15,930 nt of DNA from Melioribacter sp. (GTDB lineage Bacteria; Bacteroidota; Ignavibacteria; Ignavibacteriales; Melioribacteraceae), in the NCBI GenBank assembly GCA_016841125.1, contig JAENZU010000019.1, positions 1 to 15,930 of the forward strand. The letters are read 5' to 3'. The stretch's first letter is position 1; each line of letters opens with the position of its first letter. The notes under the pieces are model-generated. The model was given only the letters and a program-made list of their open reading frames with translations. It did no database searches and was not told where the DNA came from. Below are positions 7,068 through 15,345 of this stretch, piece after piece. Made by a program: the position numbers and the translations under genes.

Positions 7068-7844
7068 TTATTCGAAAAACGATCTGATCCACGGGTCTTC
7101 TGATTTCTCCAGTTCCGAATATGTCCCTTCGGCAGCGCATATCCCTTCTTTAATAACTATGATTCGGTTTGCTGTAATTTTTGCACAGTCAATATCGTGT
7201 GTAATAATAATGGAAGAAGTGTTGTATTTCTCCTGCACTTTCAAAATCAGTTTACTTATCTCTTTCGATGTGATAGGATCAAGTCCGGTAGTCGGCTCAT
7301 CATAAAGCATTATTGACGGTTTCAAAATCAACGTTCTCGCTAATCCCAATCTTTTACGCATACCACCCGAAAGCTCTGAAGGGGTTTTGTCAATAGCTTC
7401 ATCAAGCCCGACATTTTTTAAAGCCTCTTTTACAAGTGAGAATATTTCATCCTTTGAGATTGAATGCAATTGCCGTCTGAGCGGAAATTCAAGATTCTCT
7501 CTAACAGTCATTGAATCGTATAGAGCGCCGCTCTGAAAAAGGAACCCTATCTTTCTTCGAATATCAATAAGTTCGTCCTCGTCTAGTTCGGATATATCCT
7601 GCCCGAAAATAAACAGCTTCCCGTCATCAGGTTCATCTAAGCCGACAATACATTTGATCAGCACCGATTTACCGGTACCGGATTTACCGAGCACAACTAC
7701 ATTTTCTCCTTTGTTAATAACCAAATTAATATCACGCAGCACATGGTTATTTCCGAAAGATTTCTTAAGATGTTCCATCACTAAAACAGGTCCTGTTTGA
7801 TCTTCAATCTCTGAAACTATATTTTTTTGTACTTGTGTTGACAT
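7068..7844 (-). CDS. mlaF: MlaF-type ABC transporter ATPase
   Basis: I take the ATG at 7844 (258 residues); a TTG at 7859 would add five residues. The Walker A motif GKSGTGKS is at 53-60, the Q-loop glutamine near 104, the signature LSGGM at 158-162, Walker B with the catalytic Glu in IMLYDEP at 178-184, the D-loop at 188-190 and the H-loop His at 216. All catalytic elements are intact, so it should hydrolyse ATP to drive the MlaE permease. The N-terminal 20 residues are a poorly conserved extension. It begins 17 nt after the mlaE stop codon, so the two are translated from one message. Confidence 0.93.
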   Translation of the reverse strand: MSTQVQKNIVSEIEDQTGPVLVMEHLKKSFGNNHVLRDINLVINKGENVVVLGKSGTGKSVLIKCIVGLDEPDDGKLFIFGQDISELDEDELIDIRRKIGFLFQSGALYDSMTVRENLEFPLRRQLHSISKDEIFSLVKEALKNVGLDEAIDKTPSELSGGMRKRLGLARTLILKPSIMLYDEPTTGLDPITSKEISKLILKVQEKYNTSSIIITHDIDCAKITANRIIVIKEGICAAEGTYSELEKSEDPWIRSFFE

Positions 7845-7861
7845 TCTTTTTATTACCAAAA

Positions 7862-8680
7862 TTAATTTTGATATAAACTAGTAATCTGTACTGCAATCAT
7901 ATCAATTATAAAGACCATTAAAGATGCGAATACCACAGAAGAGTTTGCCGCTTTCCCAACTCCTTCAGTACCTTTATTTGAATAATATCCTTTATAACTT
8001 CCTATTAAACCTATAGCAAAACCGAAAAAGAAAGTTTTAATGAATGCAGGAAAGAGATCATTAAAATCGAGACTTTGAAATATCTGTGCAAAAAACAAGT
8101 GGAGGCTTACATCACCTTTTAAATTAACTCCGACAAATGAACCTAATAAACCAACCATGTCGGCAAAAACCACCAATACAGGCAGCATAAATGTTGCAGC
8201 AACAACTCTGGTTACCACAAGATATTTAAATGGATTAGTATCTGATACCTGCATTGCATCTATTTGCTGAGTCACATTCATGGATGCCAATTCGGCACCA
8301 ATTCCCGAACCAACCTTTCCGGCAAAAATTAACGAGGTGATCACCGGTCCTATTTCCCTTATTATTGAAACGGCAACCATTGCCGGCAGCCAAGACTCCG
8401 CACCGAAATTTGCTAAAGTTGGGCGTGACTGGATTGTTAAAACTAACCCGATGATAAAGCCTGTAATGATTACCAATGGAAATGATTTATAACCTATTAG
8501 AAATGTCTGCTTCATCAGTTCATTAAATTCGTACGGCGGTTTAAACACCTCTCTAAAAAAATGGAGTGTGAAAATAGTGAGTGAATATACTTCCAAAAAG
8601 AATTTTTTAAATACAGAATCTTTTACGATTTCTTCATCCAAGTTTTCATTCTGAAGTTTCGGTAAAGTTATTTTTTTCAT
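7862..8680 (-). CDS. mlaE: MlaE-type ABC transporter permease
   Basis: The 272-residue integral membrane protein shows the MlaE/YrbE signature EIGPVITSLIFAGKVGSG (109-126) followed by AELASMNVTQQIDAM (129-143), which forms the conserved cytoplasmic coupling region. Hydrophobic helices lie near 62-85, 95-122, 155-185 and 245-270. It carries an acidic/basic N-terminal extension of about 50 residues ahead of the first family helix. With MlaF and MlaD it forms the inner-membrane complex moving phospholipids between inner and outer membrane. It heads the transport genes; the possible 64-residue gene lies upstream and may share its transcript. The start is the ATG at 8680-8678. Confidence 0.92.
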   Translation of the reverse strand: MKKITLPKLQNENLDEEIVKDSVFKKFFLEVYSLTIFTLHFFREVFKPPYEFNELMKQTFLIGYKSFPLVIITGFIIGLVLTIQSRPTLANFGAESWLPAMVAVSIIREIGPVITSLIFAGKVGSGIGAELASMNVTQQIDAMQVSDTNPFKYLVVTRVVAATFMLPVLVVFADMVGLLGSFVGVNLKGDVSLHLFFAQIFQSLDFNDLFPAFIKTFFFGFAIGLIGSYKGYYSNKGTEGVGKAANSSVVFASLMVFIIDMIAVQITSLYQN

Positions 8681-8716
8681 TTTTTCAAGCTAACCAAAAT
8701 GTCTAAAAAACAGTTA

Positions 8717-8727
8717 CGCCTGAGGCG
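8717..8727. promoter_or_regulatory. CGCCT-G-AGGCG palindrome upstream of mlaE, possible operator
   Basis: A perfect 5-bp inverted repeat around one base, GC-rich in AT-rich DNA, 36-46 nt before the mlaE start codon. It could be an operator or a leader hairpin. No second copy was found in the window. Confidence 0.25.
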
Positions 8728-8772
8728 CACAAGTAATACGGTTATTAAAAGTTGTGTTTTTCGTGCACATTT

Positions 8773-8792
8773 CCCACGTTTGAAAACGTGGG
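8773..8792. repeat. Palindromic hairpin repeat, copy 2
   Basis: CCCACGTTT and AAACGTGGG form a 9-bp stem around GA, followed by TTAAT as in copy 1 at 2886-2905. The only difference is a compensatory change of one base pair (A-T in copy 1, G-C here), which preserves the stem. It lies between the possible 64-residue gene and mlaE, about 92 nt before the mlaE start codon. Confidence 0.65.
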
Positions 8793-8802
8793 TTAATACT
8801 AA

Positions 8803-8827
8803 CAGAAGTCTTTTGAGACAACTTCTG
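8803..8827. other. 7-bp inverted repeat after the possible small gene
   Basis: CAGAAGT (8803-8809) and ACTTCTG (8821-8827) enclose 11 nt. It lies about 80 nt beyond the stop codon of the 64-residue frame and next to hairpin repeat copy 2. There is no T-run, so its role is unclear. Confidence 0.25.
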
Positions 8828-8906
8828 ACAAAGAAATAATATTTAACTATTCACTGGTCTCTACTTATGTCTATAAATCCGCTTCATTCCGTAAGGGATA
8901 TAAAAA

Positions 8907-9101
8907 TTATGTTCGAGTTCCCTTGAACATCTCTAAATAGATAAGTTTTGAAATAGACAGAAATAGTTGTGCAAAAACATAAAATGTTCTTTTACCAAAT
9001 GGTTTTGAATTCGCGAAATTTTGTTCAGTTTCAAATTCAATTTTATGCTTTAACCGGATTACATATTTTTCTTCCGTAGATGAAATACTAACAAGTATCA
9101 T
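8907..9101 (-). CDS. Possible small hypothetical protein, 64 residues
   Basis: I do not recognise this protein. It begins MILVSISSTEEKYVIRLKHK and ends with a basic tail (KGTRT); the middle contains a moderately hydrophobic stretch (FYVFAQLFLSISKLIY). Two things support it as real. The ATG at 9101-9099 has a good ribosome binding site (GAGG, then seven bases), and a copy of the 44-nt element lies 65 nt upstream, the same spacing as at the phosphatase and SPFH genes. Without it, the element would be 486 nt from the next start (mlaE). Against it, the composition is not distinctive and no family is apparent. The rest of the 567-nt gap (8681-9247) holds the hairpins listed separately. Confidence 0.45.
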   Translation of the reverse strand: MILVSISSTEEKYVIRLKHKIEFETEQNFANSKPFGKRTFYVFAQLFLSISKLIYLEMFKGTRT

Positions 9102-9166
9102 TTTTCTACCTCAGGAATAATTCAGTTTTTATCAGGTATAATAATTCTAAGTTCTCAGGTAGTATT

Positions 9167-9210
9167 CAATCGATCTAAAGGATGAAAAAGGAACTACATC
9201 TTATTGTTGA
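9167..9210 (-). promoter_or_regulatory. 44-nt element, copy D (upstream of the small ORF and mlaE)
   Basis: GGATGA is at 9180-9185 and the distal half-repeat is degraded to TGTTGA. The palindrome's distal arm has diverged to TCTTAT, so this is the most decayed palindrome of the six. The gene-proximal half is nearly the consensus (CAATCGATCTAAAGGATG). It gives TTGAAT (minus strand, 9169-9164) with AATTAT 17 nt further on (9146-9141), a weak promoter pair. Confidence 0.5.
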
Positions 9211-9247
9211 TTAATTCATCCAATTCGCCCGCCAAAATGATGAGAGT

Positions 9248-9937
9248 TTATTGTTTCATTACCGTAATACTCTCGGCTATTATTTTAGCGGTCTCTTTTG
9301 AATATGCATAATTGGCAACCTCAAGACGTGTGTGCAATGCCAGTTTCTCCATAATATTATGAATATGGCTTTTTACCGTAAGGAAAGAAATATGCATTCT
9401 CTGAGCAATTTCTTTATTGCTTAATCCTTCGCTAAGAAACCTTATAACTTCAAGTTCCCGTTTTGTCATGCTGTAGGCGTCTTTAACTTTCAACTTACCC
9501 TCTTTAACAGCGTGATCAACAATCTCGGTAAAAAGTGTATCAACCTCCAGCGACGGAAATACTGTCGATCCCTCTGCAACAGTTCTAATTGCAACAAGAA
9601 AATCTTTTATGGAAGCATCTTTTAGAATAAACCCTGTTGCGCCGGCTTTTACAAACTGCATTATATCGGCTTGAACAGGTGCGAGATCCATAATTAGAAT
9701 TTTTGCTTCCGGGAAATCAATCTTGACTAATTCAACAACGTGCAGACTGTTTTGACTCCGCAAACCTAAATCCAATAAAACCACATTCGGTTTTAACTGC
9801 CTAATTTTTTTAATTGTATTTCTGCCATTTCCTGAAGCTGCAGAAATTACAATATCTTTGTATGGTTTCAGAATCGAAAGCAAACCTTCCCTTAACAGGC
9901 GGTTATCTTCGATAAGCAGCAATTTTATTTTTTTCAT
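9248..9937 (-). CDS. NarL/LuxR-family response regulator
   Basis: The 229-residue protein has an N-terminal receiver domain (about 1-122) with acidic pocket residues Glu10 and Asp11, phosphoacceptor Asp56 and conserved Lys106. A linker leads to a LuxR-type helix-turn-helix (about 155-215) with the typical SMTKRELEVIRFL opening and SNKEIAQRMHISFLTVKSHI recognition region. The switch position, normally Ser or Thr after the fourth beta strand, appears to be Asp84 (LIMDLA), so the phosphorylation switch may be altered. It starts 38 nt after the SPFH gene with AAGGAAAG as ribosome binding site, so it is probably co-transcribed with it. The nearest kinase is the PAS kinase one transcription unit upstream, a possible partner by proximity only. 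Confidence 0.92.
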   Translation of the reverse strand: MKKIKLLLIEDNRLLREGLLSILKPYKDIVISAASGNGRNTIKKIRQLKPNVVLLDLGLRSQNSLHVVELVKIDFPEAKILIMDLAPVQADIMQFVKAGATGFILKDASIKDFLVAIRTVAEGSTVFPSLEVDTLFTEIVDHAVKEGKLKVKDAYSMTKRELEVIRFLSEGLSNKEIAQRMHISFLTVKSHIHNIMEKLALHTRLEVANYAYSKETAKIIAESITVMKQ

Positions 9938-9975
9938 AATCTTTCCTTTTCAATCATAGATTAAAAAGCGGCATC

Positions 9976-10866
9976 TCATTTTGTATCCAGTATAACAGGC
10001 AGCCCGTCTTTACCGCTTCCAATAATTATAACTTTCGCATTGGTTGATTCGGCAATCTTCAATGTAGCTTCAATACCTTTCCAGCGTAGTAATTGCTCAC
10101 TGATGCCTGCTGCAACTATAGTCTGAAAATCAGCTATACCTTTTGCTTCAATCCTTTTCCTGTCTGCTTCCTGTTTTTCTTTTGTAAGTATAAACTCCAT
10201 TCTCTGGCTTTCCTGATCCGCGCGCTGCTTTTGCTCAATTGCTTCGGTAAGCTGAGCCGGCAATGCTACATTACGTATCGGTGTATTTTCTATTGTAACT
10301 CCGCGTGGAGCAATAGTCTTAGCAAGTTCCTCTTGAATTGCGGAACCGAGTTGTTCCCTTTCGGATGAATAGAGAGCGCTTGCCTGGAAGCTTGCTGTTA
10401 CCGCGCGGCAGATTGAACGAAATTGCGGAATTAAAATAATGGTTTCATAATCTCCGCCTGCAACTGTTTTATATACCCGGGCTGCGGAATCGGGGTTGAG
10501 TCTGTAAAGTGCGCTTACTTCTAATCCAATGGTAAGCCCTTCGCGAGAAAGAGCCTGCATTGATTCTTTGTGCTCTTTTGTCTGGATTGAATATTTGACC
10601 ACGTTAGCAAGCGGATTAACAATATTGATCCCTGCCGGCAGCGGTTTTACTGAAACAATTCCGAAAAAATCCACAACTCCTACCTGCCCCGCCGGAACTT
10701 GTGTGAAGCACTGAAGAAGTGCAATAATTCCAAATACGATAGCTGCAGCAATACTGATTTTACGAGATGTTTGATACGCGGGGTTGTTATCAAACTTTTG
10801 CCTGCTTGAGCTGAACCAGACAAAGGCGGCGATTACAACAACTAAAAGCGACAGAATAAATAGCAT
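9976..10866 (-). CDS. SPFH/prohibitin-family membrane protein
   Basis: The 296-residue protein has two N-terminal hydrophobic helices (about 2-20 and 37-56) and then a prohibitin-like SPFH domain (about 57-215). This begins VPAGQVGVVDFFG and includes RGVTIENTPIRNVALP, the hallmark segment before the coiled-coil tail (about 208-245, EQKQRADQESQRMEF). Family members form large ring or cage oligomers in the membrane, often scaffolding proteases or organising lipid domains. The extra first helix is unlike the single anchor of most prohibitins. A strong ribosome binding site (AGGAG) precedes the ATG. It heads an operon with the response regulator and has element copy E 73 nt upstream. Confidence 0.88.
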   Translation of the reverse strand: MLFILSLLVVVIAAFVWFSSSRQKFDNNPAYQTSRKISIAAAIVFGIIALLQCFTQVPAGQVGVVDFFGIVSVKPLPAGINIVNPLANVVKYSIQTKEHKESMQALSREGLTIGLEVSALYRLNPDSAARVYKTVAGGDYETIILIPQFRSICRAVTASFQASALYSSEREQLGSAIQEELAKTIAPRGVTIENTPIRNVALPAQLTEAIEQKQRADQESQRMEFILTKEKQEADRKRIEAKGIADFQTIVAAGISEQLLRWKGIEATLKIAESTNAKVIIIGSGKDGLPVILDTK

Positions 10867-10890
10867 AATATTCTCCTAAATTAATTAATA

Positions 10891-10905
10891 CAGCATCTTT
10901 TGCTG
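10891..10905 (-). other. Small leader hairpin before the SPFH gene
   Basis: CAGCA and TGCTG form a perfect 5-bp stem around a 5-nt loop, 24 nt before the SPFH start codon, inside the expected leader. It could tune translation or mRNA stability. Short stems of this size also arise by chance. Confidence 0.25.
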
Positions 10906-10912
10906 CATTAAC

Positions 10913-10983
10913 AATATGCCGCTAATTGGTATGTAATTACAATCGGTCAAAAGAATGAAAAAAGGACTACATCTTTTGGGGGA
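10913..10983 (-). promoter_or_regulatory. 44-nt element, copy E (10940-10983), with candidate promoter of the SPFH operon
   Basis: The element lies 73 nt upstream of the SPFH start codon. The GGATGA half is changed to GAATGA; the palindrome arms AAAAAAGGACTA and CATCTTTT are kept. The proximal end is CAATCGGTCAAAAGAATG on the plus strand. It gives TTGTAA (minus strand, 10942-10937) and CATATT after 18 nt (10918-10913), a modest promoter pair. Confidence 0.55.
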
Positions 10984-11049
10984 TAAGGGCTTAGGCTAAA
11001 TTATATTTTGCAGTTCACTTTTTGAAAGGTCTACTGCCCGAACAATTTA

Positions 11050-12324
11050 TTAAGATTTTTTAATTTTTAATGTAAAAGTAATTTTAGTCCCCTTACCAAG
11101 TTCACTTTCGATCCAAATTTTGCCGCCTTGTTTTTCAACAAACTCTTTACTCAGCGGCAATCCAAGTCCGGTACCTTTTTCTCCCTCGGTGCCTTGTGTT
11201 GAATAAATAGTTTGAAAGTTAAAGATCTCATTAATTTTTTCGGGTTTCATTCCTACTCCATTATCTTCAACGGAGACTTCGGTAACACCCCTTTTCCTAC
11301 TGGCTGATACTGTTACCTTTCCGCCGGCACGGGTAAATTTGATGGCATTAACAATAAGGTTCTGAAGAATTGACCGGAGCAGGTCAGCATCTGAATAAAC
11401 AACCATCTCCTTCTTAATGTTACATGATAAAGAAATATTTTTCTGCTTGGCCATTATATTCAATGTTTCAATCACTGTATTAATAGCATTGAGGAGTTTC
11501 AGTTTTTCAGGTTTAAATTCAAGTATATTTCTTTGAAGCATCGACCATTTCAATAAATTTTCCAAGAGCCCAAAAAGATTTTTTATACTCGTATTTAATT
11601 CACTCCCAAAAGTTTTTACATGATCGTGAGATAAATTTTCAATTCCAGTAGATAGCAATTCGGAATATCCCAATAATGATTGGAAAGGATTTCTTAGATC
11701 GTGAGCAATAATTGCGAAGAATTTGTCTTTATAAACGTTGAGTATCTTAAGCTCATCATTAGTTTCTATCAAGGAGTTTTCTATATTTTTTTGGGGTGTC
11801 AAATTAATTACGGCAACCTGGCATTTTTGTTCGGCTTCAAGCGGGTCATTTAATACTATGGCTTCCAGAAGCACATTAAATAACTTTTTGCTTTGATTGA
11901 TCATTACCAATTCGCAGGATTGTTTTATTTTGGATGTAAAAACAGTTTTAATAAAATTATTAAAAATTTCCCTTTCACCAAGATTGATATATGTGTTTAA
12001 ACTTTTGCCGATTATTTTTTTTCTATCTATTTCAATCATATTGGCTGCGGTCAGATTAACTTCCTCAATCATACCATTTTCGTTCAATGTAAAGTAAGGA
12101 ATAGGTGAAAAATCAAACAGGCTCACATATTTATTTCTGGAAACCTCAAGTTCATCCTGCGTAATTCTTAGTTCTTCATTTTGATGTTGAAGTTCAATTT
12201 GATGAACCCGCAGCAAATGTACCAGTCTCTGAAAATCTTTTAATTTGTCAACCGGTTCTTTTTGATAGTCGGTCTCATTTGTATCAACTTTATCTTCTGC
12301 GGGCTCTTTATCTATTCGTTTCAT
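11050..12324 (-). CDS. PAS-domain sensor histidine kinase
   Basis: I take the ATG at 12324 (424 residues), preceded by AGAGG at good spacing and 19 nt after the CheB-CheR-PAS stop codon. An ATG at 12414 would add 30 residues and overlap that gene by 71 nt. Residues about 30-60 form a coiled coil (HQIELQHQNEELR), about 63-180 a PAS domain, and about 195-262 the dimerisation domain with phospho-His208 (IAHDLRNPF). The ATPase domain (about 305-422) has the N-box Asn322 and Asn326, G1 DNGVGM (354-359) and G2 GTGLGL (384-389). All catalytic motifs are intact. There is no transmembrane segment, so it should be cytoplasmic. It likely works with the preceding CheB-CheR-PAS protein, which lacks a kinase domain; no receiver domain is fused. 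Confidence 0.92.
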   Translation of the reverse strand: MKRIDKEPAEDKVDTNETDYQKEPVDKLKDFQRLVHLLRVHQIELQHQNEELRITQDELEVSRNKYVSLFDFSPIPYFTLNENGMIEEVNLTAANMIEIDRKKIIGKSLNTYINLGEREIFNNFIKTVFTSKIKQSCELVMINQSKKLFNVLLEAIVLNDPLEAEQKCQVAVINLTPQKNIENSLIETNDELKILNVYKDKFFAIIAHDLRNPFQSLLGYSELLSTGIENLSHDHVKTFGSELNTSIKNLFGLLENLLKWSMLQRNILEFKPEKLKLLNAINTVIETLNIMAKQKNISLSCNIKKEMVVYSDADLLRSILQNLIVNAIKFTRAGGKVTVSASRKRGVTEVSVEDNGVGMKPEKINEIFNFQTIYSTQGTEGEKGTGLGLPLSKEFVEKQGGKIWIESELGKGTKITFTLKIKKS

Positions 12325-12343
12325 TTTCAAGACCTCTTTTAGT

Positions 12344-15292
12344 TTAGGTTTTGTATTGCATTGCCAAAAGAATAAGCTTGGTTCCTTTAGAACCATGTAG
12401 TATCTGACGTGCATTCACTAACAATTTTCTTTTGCTGCCATTTAAAAATTTGTGCTCTATCTCATAATCTTCAAAAAATTCGTTTTTGGGAATTATTTGT
12501 TCCAGCAGTTTTTTCAATTCGGGTATGTCCCAATTTTTCTTTTCAATTTCATAAATATACTTTCCAACAATTTTTTCGTTTACAGTATTAAACATTTTGT
12601 GAAAAGACCGGTTTGCTGAAACTACCATTAGATCTTCGTCAAGTATTATTAGAGATTCCCTTACGGTATCAACAATATTATCTGCATACTCGCGTCCAAA
12701 CTGAATGCTCTTGTTTAGTTCTCTTATTTCATCATAAGCATTCTTTAATCTGTCAATATTTAAAAATGTAATTACCACCCCGTCAATTATATTATCTATA
12801 GTTCTGTAAGGGAGAATTCGCATCTGATACCAGGTGCCGTCGGTTGTCTGCAGTTCAACCTCTCTAAATACAAGCGTTCTCAAAACTTCTTCAGCATCTT
12901 CAATCAAATTTTGATATCTGATATTGGTTGCAATATGGCTAATGGGTCGCCCTATATCAGTTGAAATTAAGTTTACAACTTTAGTAGCGTGAAAAGTAAA
13001 CCTCTTAATTAACAGATCATTGTTCAGAAAAATTGTGGGTATATTGGTACTATCCAGCAGATTTTTCATATCATTATTTACAATCGATAACTCATCATTT
13101 TTATTTTGAAGCTCCGTATTGACAGTTATTAACTCCTCGTTGAGAGACTGTAATTCCTCTTTAGAAGTTACCAGTTCTTCATTAGAACTCTGCATCTCCT
13201 CATTGGTAGATTGCATTTCTTCGTTATTCGATTTCAACTCTTCATTGGAAGTTTCCAATTGCCCAATAGATGCTTTCAAATTTTCTTTGGTAGATTTCAG
13301 TTCCCTCTCAAGATCTTTAATGATTTTAGCCGATCCACTATTAAATTTAATATTTTTGGTATCCGTTTCGGTTACGTTTTTTTGTTCCTCAAAAATAATT
13401 AATAAAGAACCTTCCATTTCCGCCGGTTCATTAACAGGTTTAACCGTAATATTTATTAACCGCCACCTGCCGGAAATTTTCACCTTTACTCCATCAGCCG
13501 AAAGGGGTTTTTTACCTGAAACCACTTTTCTAATTAATGCGGGAAGTAATTGCTGCAGACCTTCGCGAGCCATTTCGAAAATATTCATTTTAGCTTCGCC
13601 GTGTGGCAGTTCGAGGTATTTGCCTGAACTGCCGTGAAGATAAACTATCTCTCCGTTTTCGGTCGCTATTAAACAATCGGGCGAATAATTATTAAGTATA
13701 GCTTTTTCAGCCATTTGAGTTATGTTTTTTACCTCTTTCTTTTCCATGATCTTCTCATTTTGTCTTCTTATCAAGGGGCTTACAGGGAATTCAAAAAACA
13801 ACGTTGATGAGTAAATGGAATCTCTGCGTTTATATATTTTCCATTTCTTTTCTATCATTGTAAATAAATCGACAAATCCGCCGATAGTTTCCGATGAACC
13901 GAGAAAGAGAATCCCCTCCGGTAAAAGACTATAGTGGAATAAAGGAATTATCTGCTTCTGCAGCTCAGAATTAAAATAAATTAAAAGATTGCGGCAGGAA
14001 ACTAAATCGAGTTTTGTAAAGGGCGGATCTTTAATTAAACTCTGCGGTGCAAAGACCAGCATCTCCCGGATCTCTTTTCGAATTTGATGAATATTCCCAA
14101 TCGAAGTAAAGAATTTTTTTAATCTTTCATTTCCTACATCTGATTCAATACCGGTAAATTTTCCGAGGCGCGCTTTCTCAATTGCTTCGATATCAATATC
14201 TGTGGCAAATATCTGCACGTTAAATGTCTTTTTCGTTTCATTTAAGCATTCTTTTAATAGAATTGCAATTGAATATGCTTCTTCCCCTGAAGAGCATCCG
14301 GGTACCCAAATTCTTATTGAGTCATTATCCGGTTTACTTTTAACAATCTTAAGCAAAACATTTTTTAATTTTACAAATGATTCCGGGTCCCTGAAAAAAT
14401 TTGTTACTCCTATTAGTAAATCTTTAAATAAATTTTCAATTTCCTTAGGATTTTCCTGCAGAAGCCGTATATAGTTTGGAAAATTATCCAATTGGGAAAC
14501 ATTCAGCCTTCTTTCAATACGCCTTGAAATTGTGTTTTGTTTATAATGTGAAAAGTCGTGTCCGGTACTAGTTCTAAGCAGAATAAATATTTTTTGAAAA
14601 GCATCTGGCATTTTCCCATCGGTTATGGCTTTATCTAATAATAATCCTTTAACTTTTTGCGAGGTATATTTCATCAATTGATCAGGCATTTTTTCGGGGG
14701 GCAAAATGTGGTCCGCCAAACCGCTTTTAATTGCACTATTCGGCATACCATCGAATTTTGCTGTTTGGGGATCCTGAACCATAACCATTCCCAATTCACT
14801 CTTAACCGCTTTCAGTCCGGCAGTTCCGTCGCTTGCCATGCCGGAAAGAATAATACAGATAGCTTTTTCGCCTAAATCGGCGGAGAGAGATTTGAAGAAA
14901 AAATCGATCGGAAGTCTAAACCCGTGTGCTTCATGCGGTTCAATTAATTGGATTGTACCGTGCAGTATTCCAAGATCCCGGTTAGCGGGCGCAACATAAA
15001 CATTGTCGGGTTCAATCGTCATTCCATCCCGGGCTTCATATAATTTCATTTTAGTAGTTTTTTGTATCAGCTCCGGCATAAGACTTATACGAGTGGGGTC
15101 TAAATGCGAAACAATTATAAATGCCATCCCGGTATTTTCCGGCATACTGGAAAAAAAAGTTTCAATAGCTTCTAATCCGCCGGCGGAGGCTCCAATACCT
15201 ACAACATAAAACGAATTATTGGATGGCGCCGCTTTAGGTTTATCGTCCCTTTTTTTAACCACCGCCTTTTCAGAAATTTTCTTTTTCTTCAT
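12344..15292 (-). CDS. CheB-CheR-PAS fusion signalling protein without kinase domain
   Basis: The 982-residue protein combines several domains. The CheB methylesterase (about 28-205) has its catalytic triad visible as Ser36 (GIGASAGG), His63 (VSHLDP) and Asp155 (GMASDGTAGL). The CheR methyltransferase (about 228-490) has the SAM-binding PGCSSGEEAY at 331-340 and NLLIYF at 435-440. A divergent PAS-like region (about 525-640) follows, then a coiled coil with eight consecutive heptads of the form xxNEE(L/M)x (681-736), and two PAS domains (about 740-850 and 865-982). The chain ends where related proteins continue into a histidine kinase; here the kinase is the separate next gene, 19 nt downstream. 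Such fusions are hybrid sensors rather than core chemotaxis enzymes, and no chemotaxis receptor genes are nearby. The 14 N-terminal residues are mostly Lys and Glu. Confidence 0.93.
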   Translation of the reverse strand: MKKKKISEKAVVKKRDDKPKAAPSNNSFYVVGIGASAGGLEAIETFFSSMPENTGMAFIIVSHLDPTRISLMPELIQKTTKMKLYEARDGMTIEPDNVYVAPANRDLGILHGTIQLIEPHEAHGFRLPIDFFFKSLSADLGEKAICIILSGMASDGTAGLKAVKSELGMVMVQDPQTAKFDGMPNSAIKSGLADHILPPEKMPDQLMKYTSQKVKGLLLDKAITDGKMPDAFQKIFILLRTSTGHDFSHYKQNTISRRIERRLNVSQLDNFPNYIRLLQENPKEIENLFKDLLIGVTNFFRDPESFVKLKNVLLKIVKSKPDNDSIRIWVPGCSSGEEAYSIAILLKECLNETKKTFNVQIFATDIDIEAIEKARLGKFTGIESDVGNERLKKFFTSIGNIHQIRKEIREMLVFAPQSLIKDPPFTKLDLVSCRNLLIYFNSELQKQIIPLFHYSLLPEGILFLGSSETIGGFVDLFTMIEKKWKIYKRRDSIYSSTLFFEFPVSPLIRRQNEKIMEKKEVKNITQMAEKAILNNYSPDCLIATENGEIVYLHGSSGKYLELPHGEAKMNIFEMAREGLQQLLPALIRKVVSGKKPLSADGVKVKISGRWRLINITVKPVNEPAEMEGSLLIIFEEQKNVTETDTKNIKFNSGSAKIIKDLERELKSTKENLKASIGQLETSNEELKSNNEEMQSTNEEMQSSNEELVTSKEELQSLNEELITVNTELQNKNDELSIVNNDMKNLLDSTNIPTIFLNNDLLIKRFTFHATKVVNLISTDIGRPISHIATNIRYQNLIEDAEEVLRTLVFREVELQTTDGTWYQMRILPYRTIDNIIDGVVITFLNIDRLKNAYDEIRELNKSIQFGREYADNIVDTVRESLIILDEDLMVVSANRSFHKMFNTVNEKIVGKYIYEIEKKNWDIPELKKLLEQIIPKNEFFEDYEIEHKFLNGSKRKLLVNARQILHGSKGTKLILLAMQYKT

Positions 15293-15345
15293 AACTTCTT
15301 CACATATGACTTTGGTTTATTTTTGCCAAATGACAAAACTCATTT

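Noticed and set aside
7845..7859. TTG start adding five residues to MlaF
   Set aside because: ATG at 7844 gives a normal spacing to mlaE, and the extra residues carry no conserved feature.
11011..11036. Imperfect hairpin just past the histidine kinase stop codon
   Set aside because: CAGT/ACTG arms with a mismatched interior and no T-run; too weak to call a terminator.
12325..12414. Upstream ATG for the histidine kinase adding 30 residues
   Set aside because: It would overlap the preceding gene by 71 nt, adds a sequence unlike the family, and lacks a ribosome binding site as good as that before 12324.
13119..13637. Plus-strand open frame of 172 codons
   Set aside because: It is the complement of the CheB-CheR-PAS coiled coil; its Ser/Leu-rich repeat simply mirrors the NEE heptads on the real coding strand.
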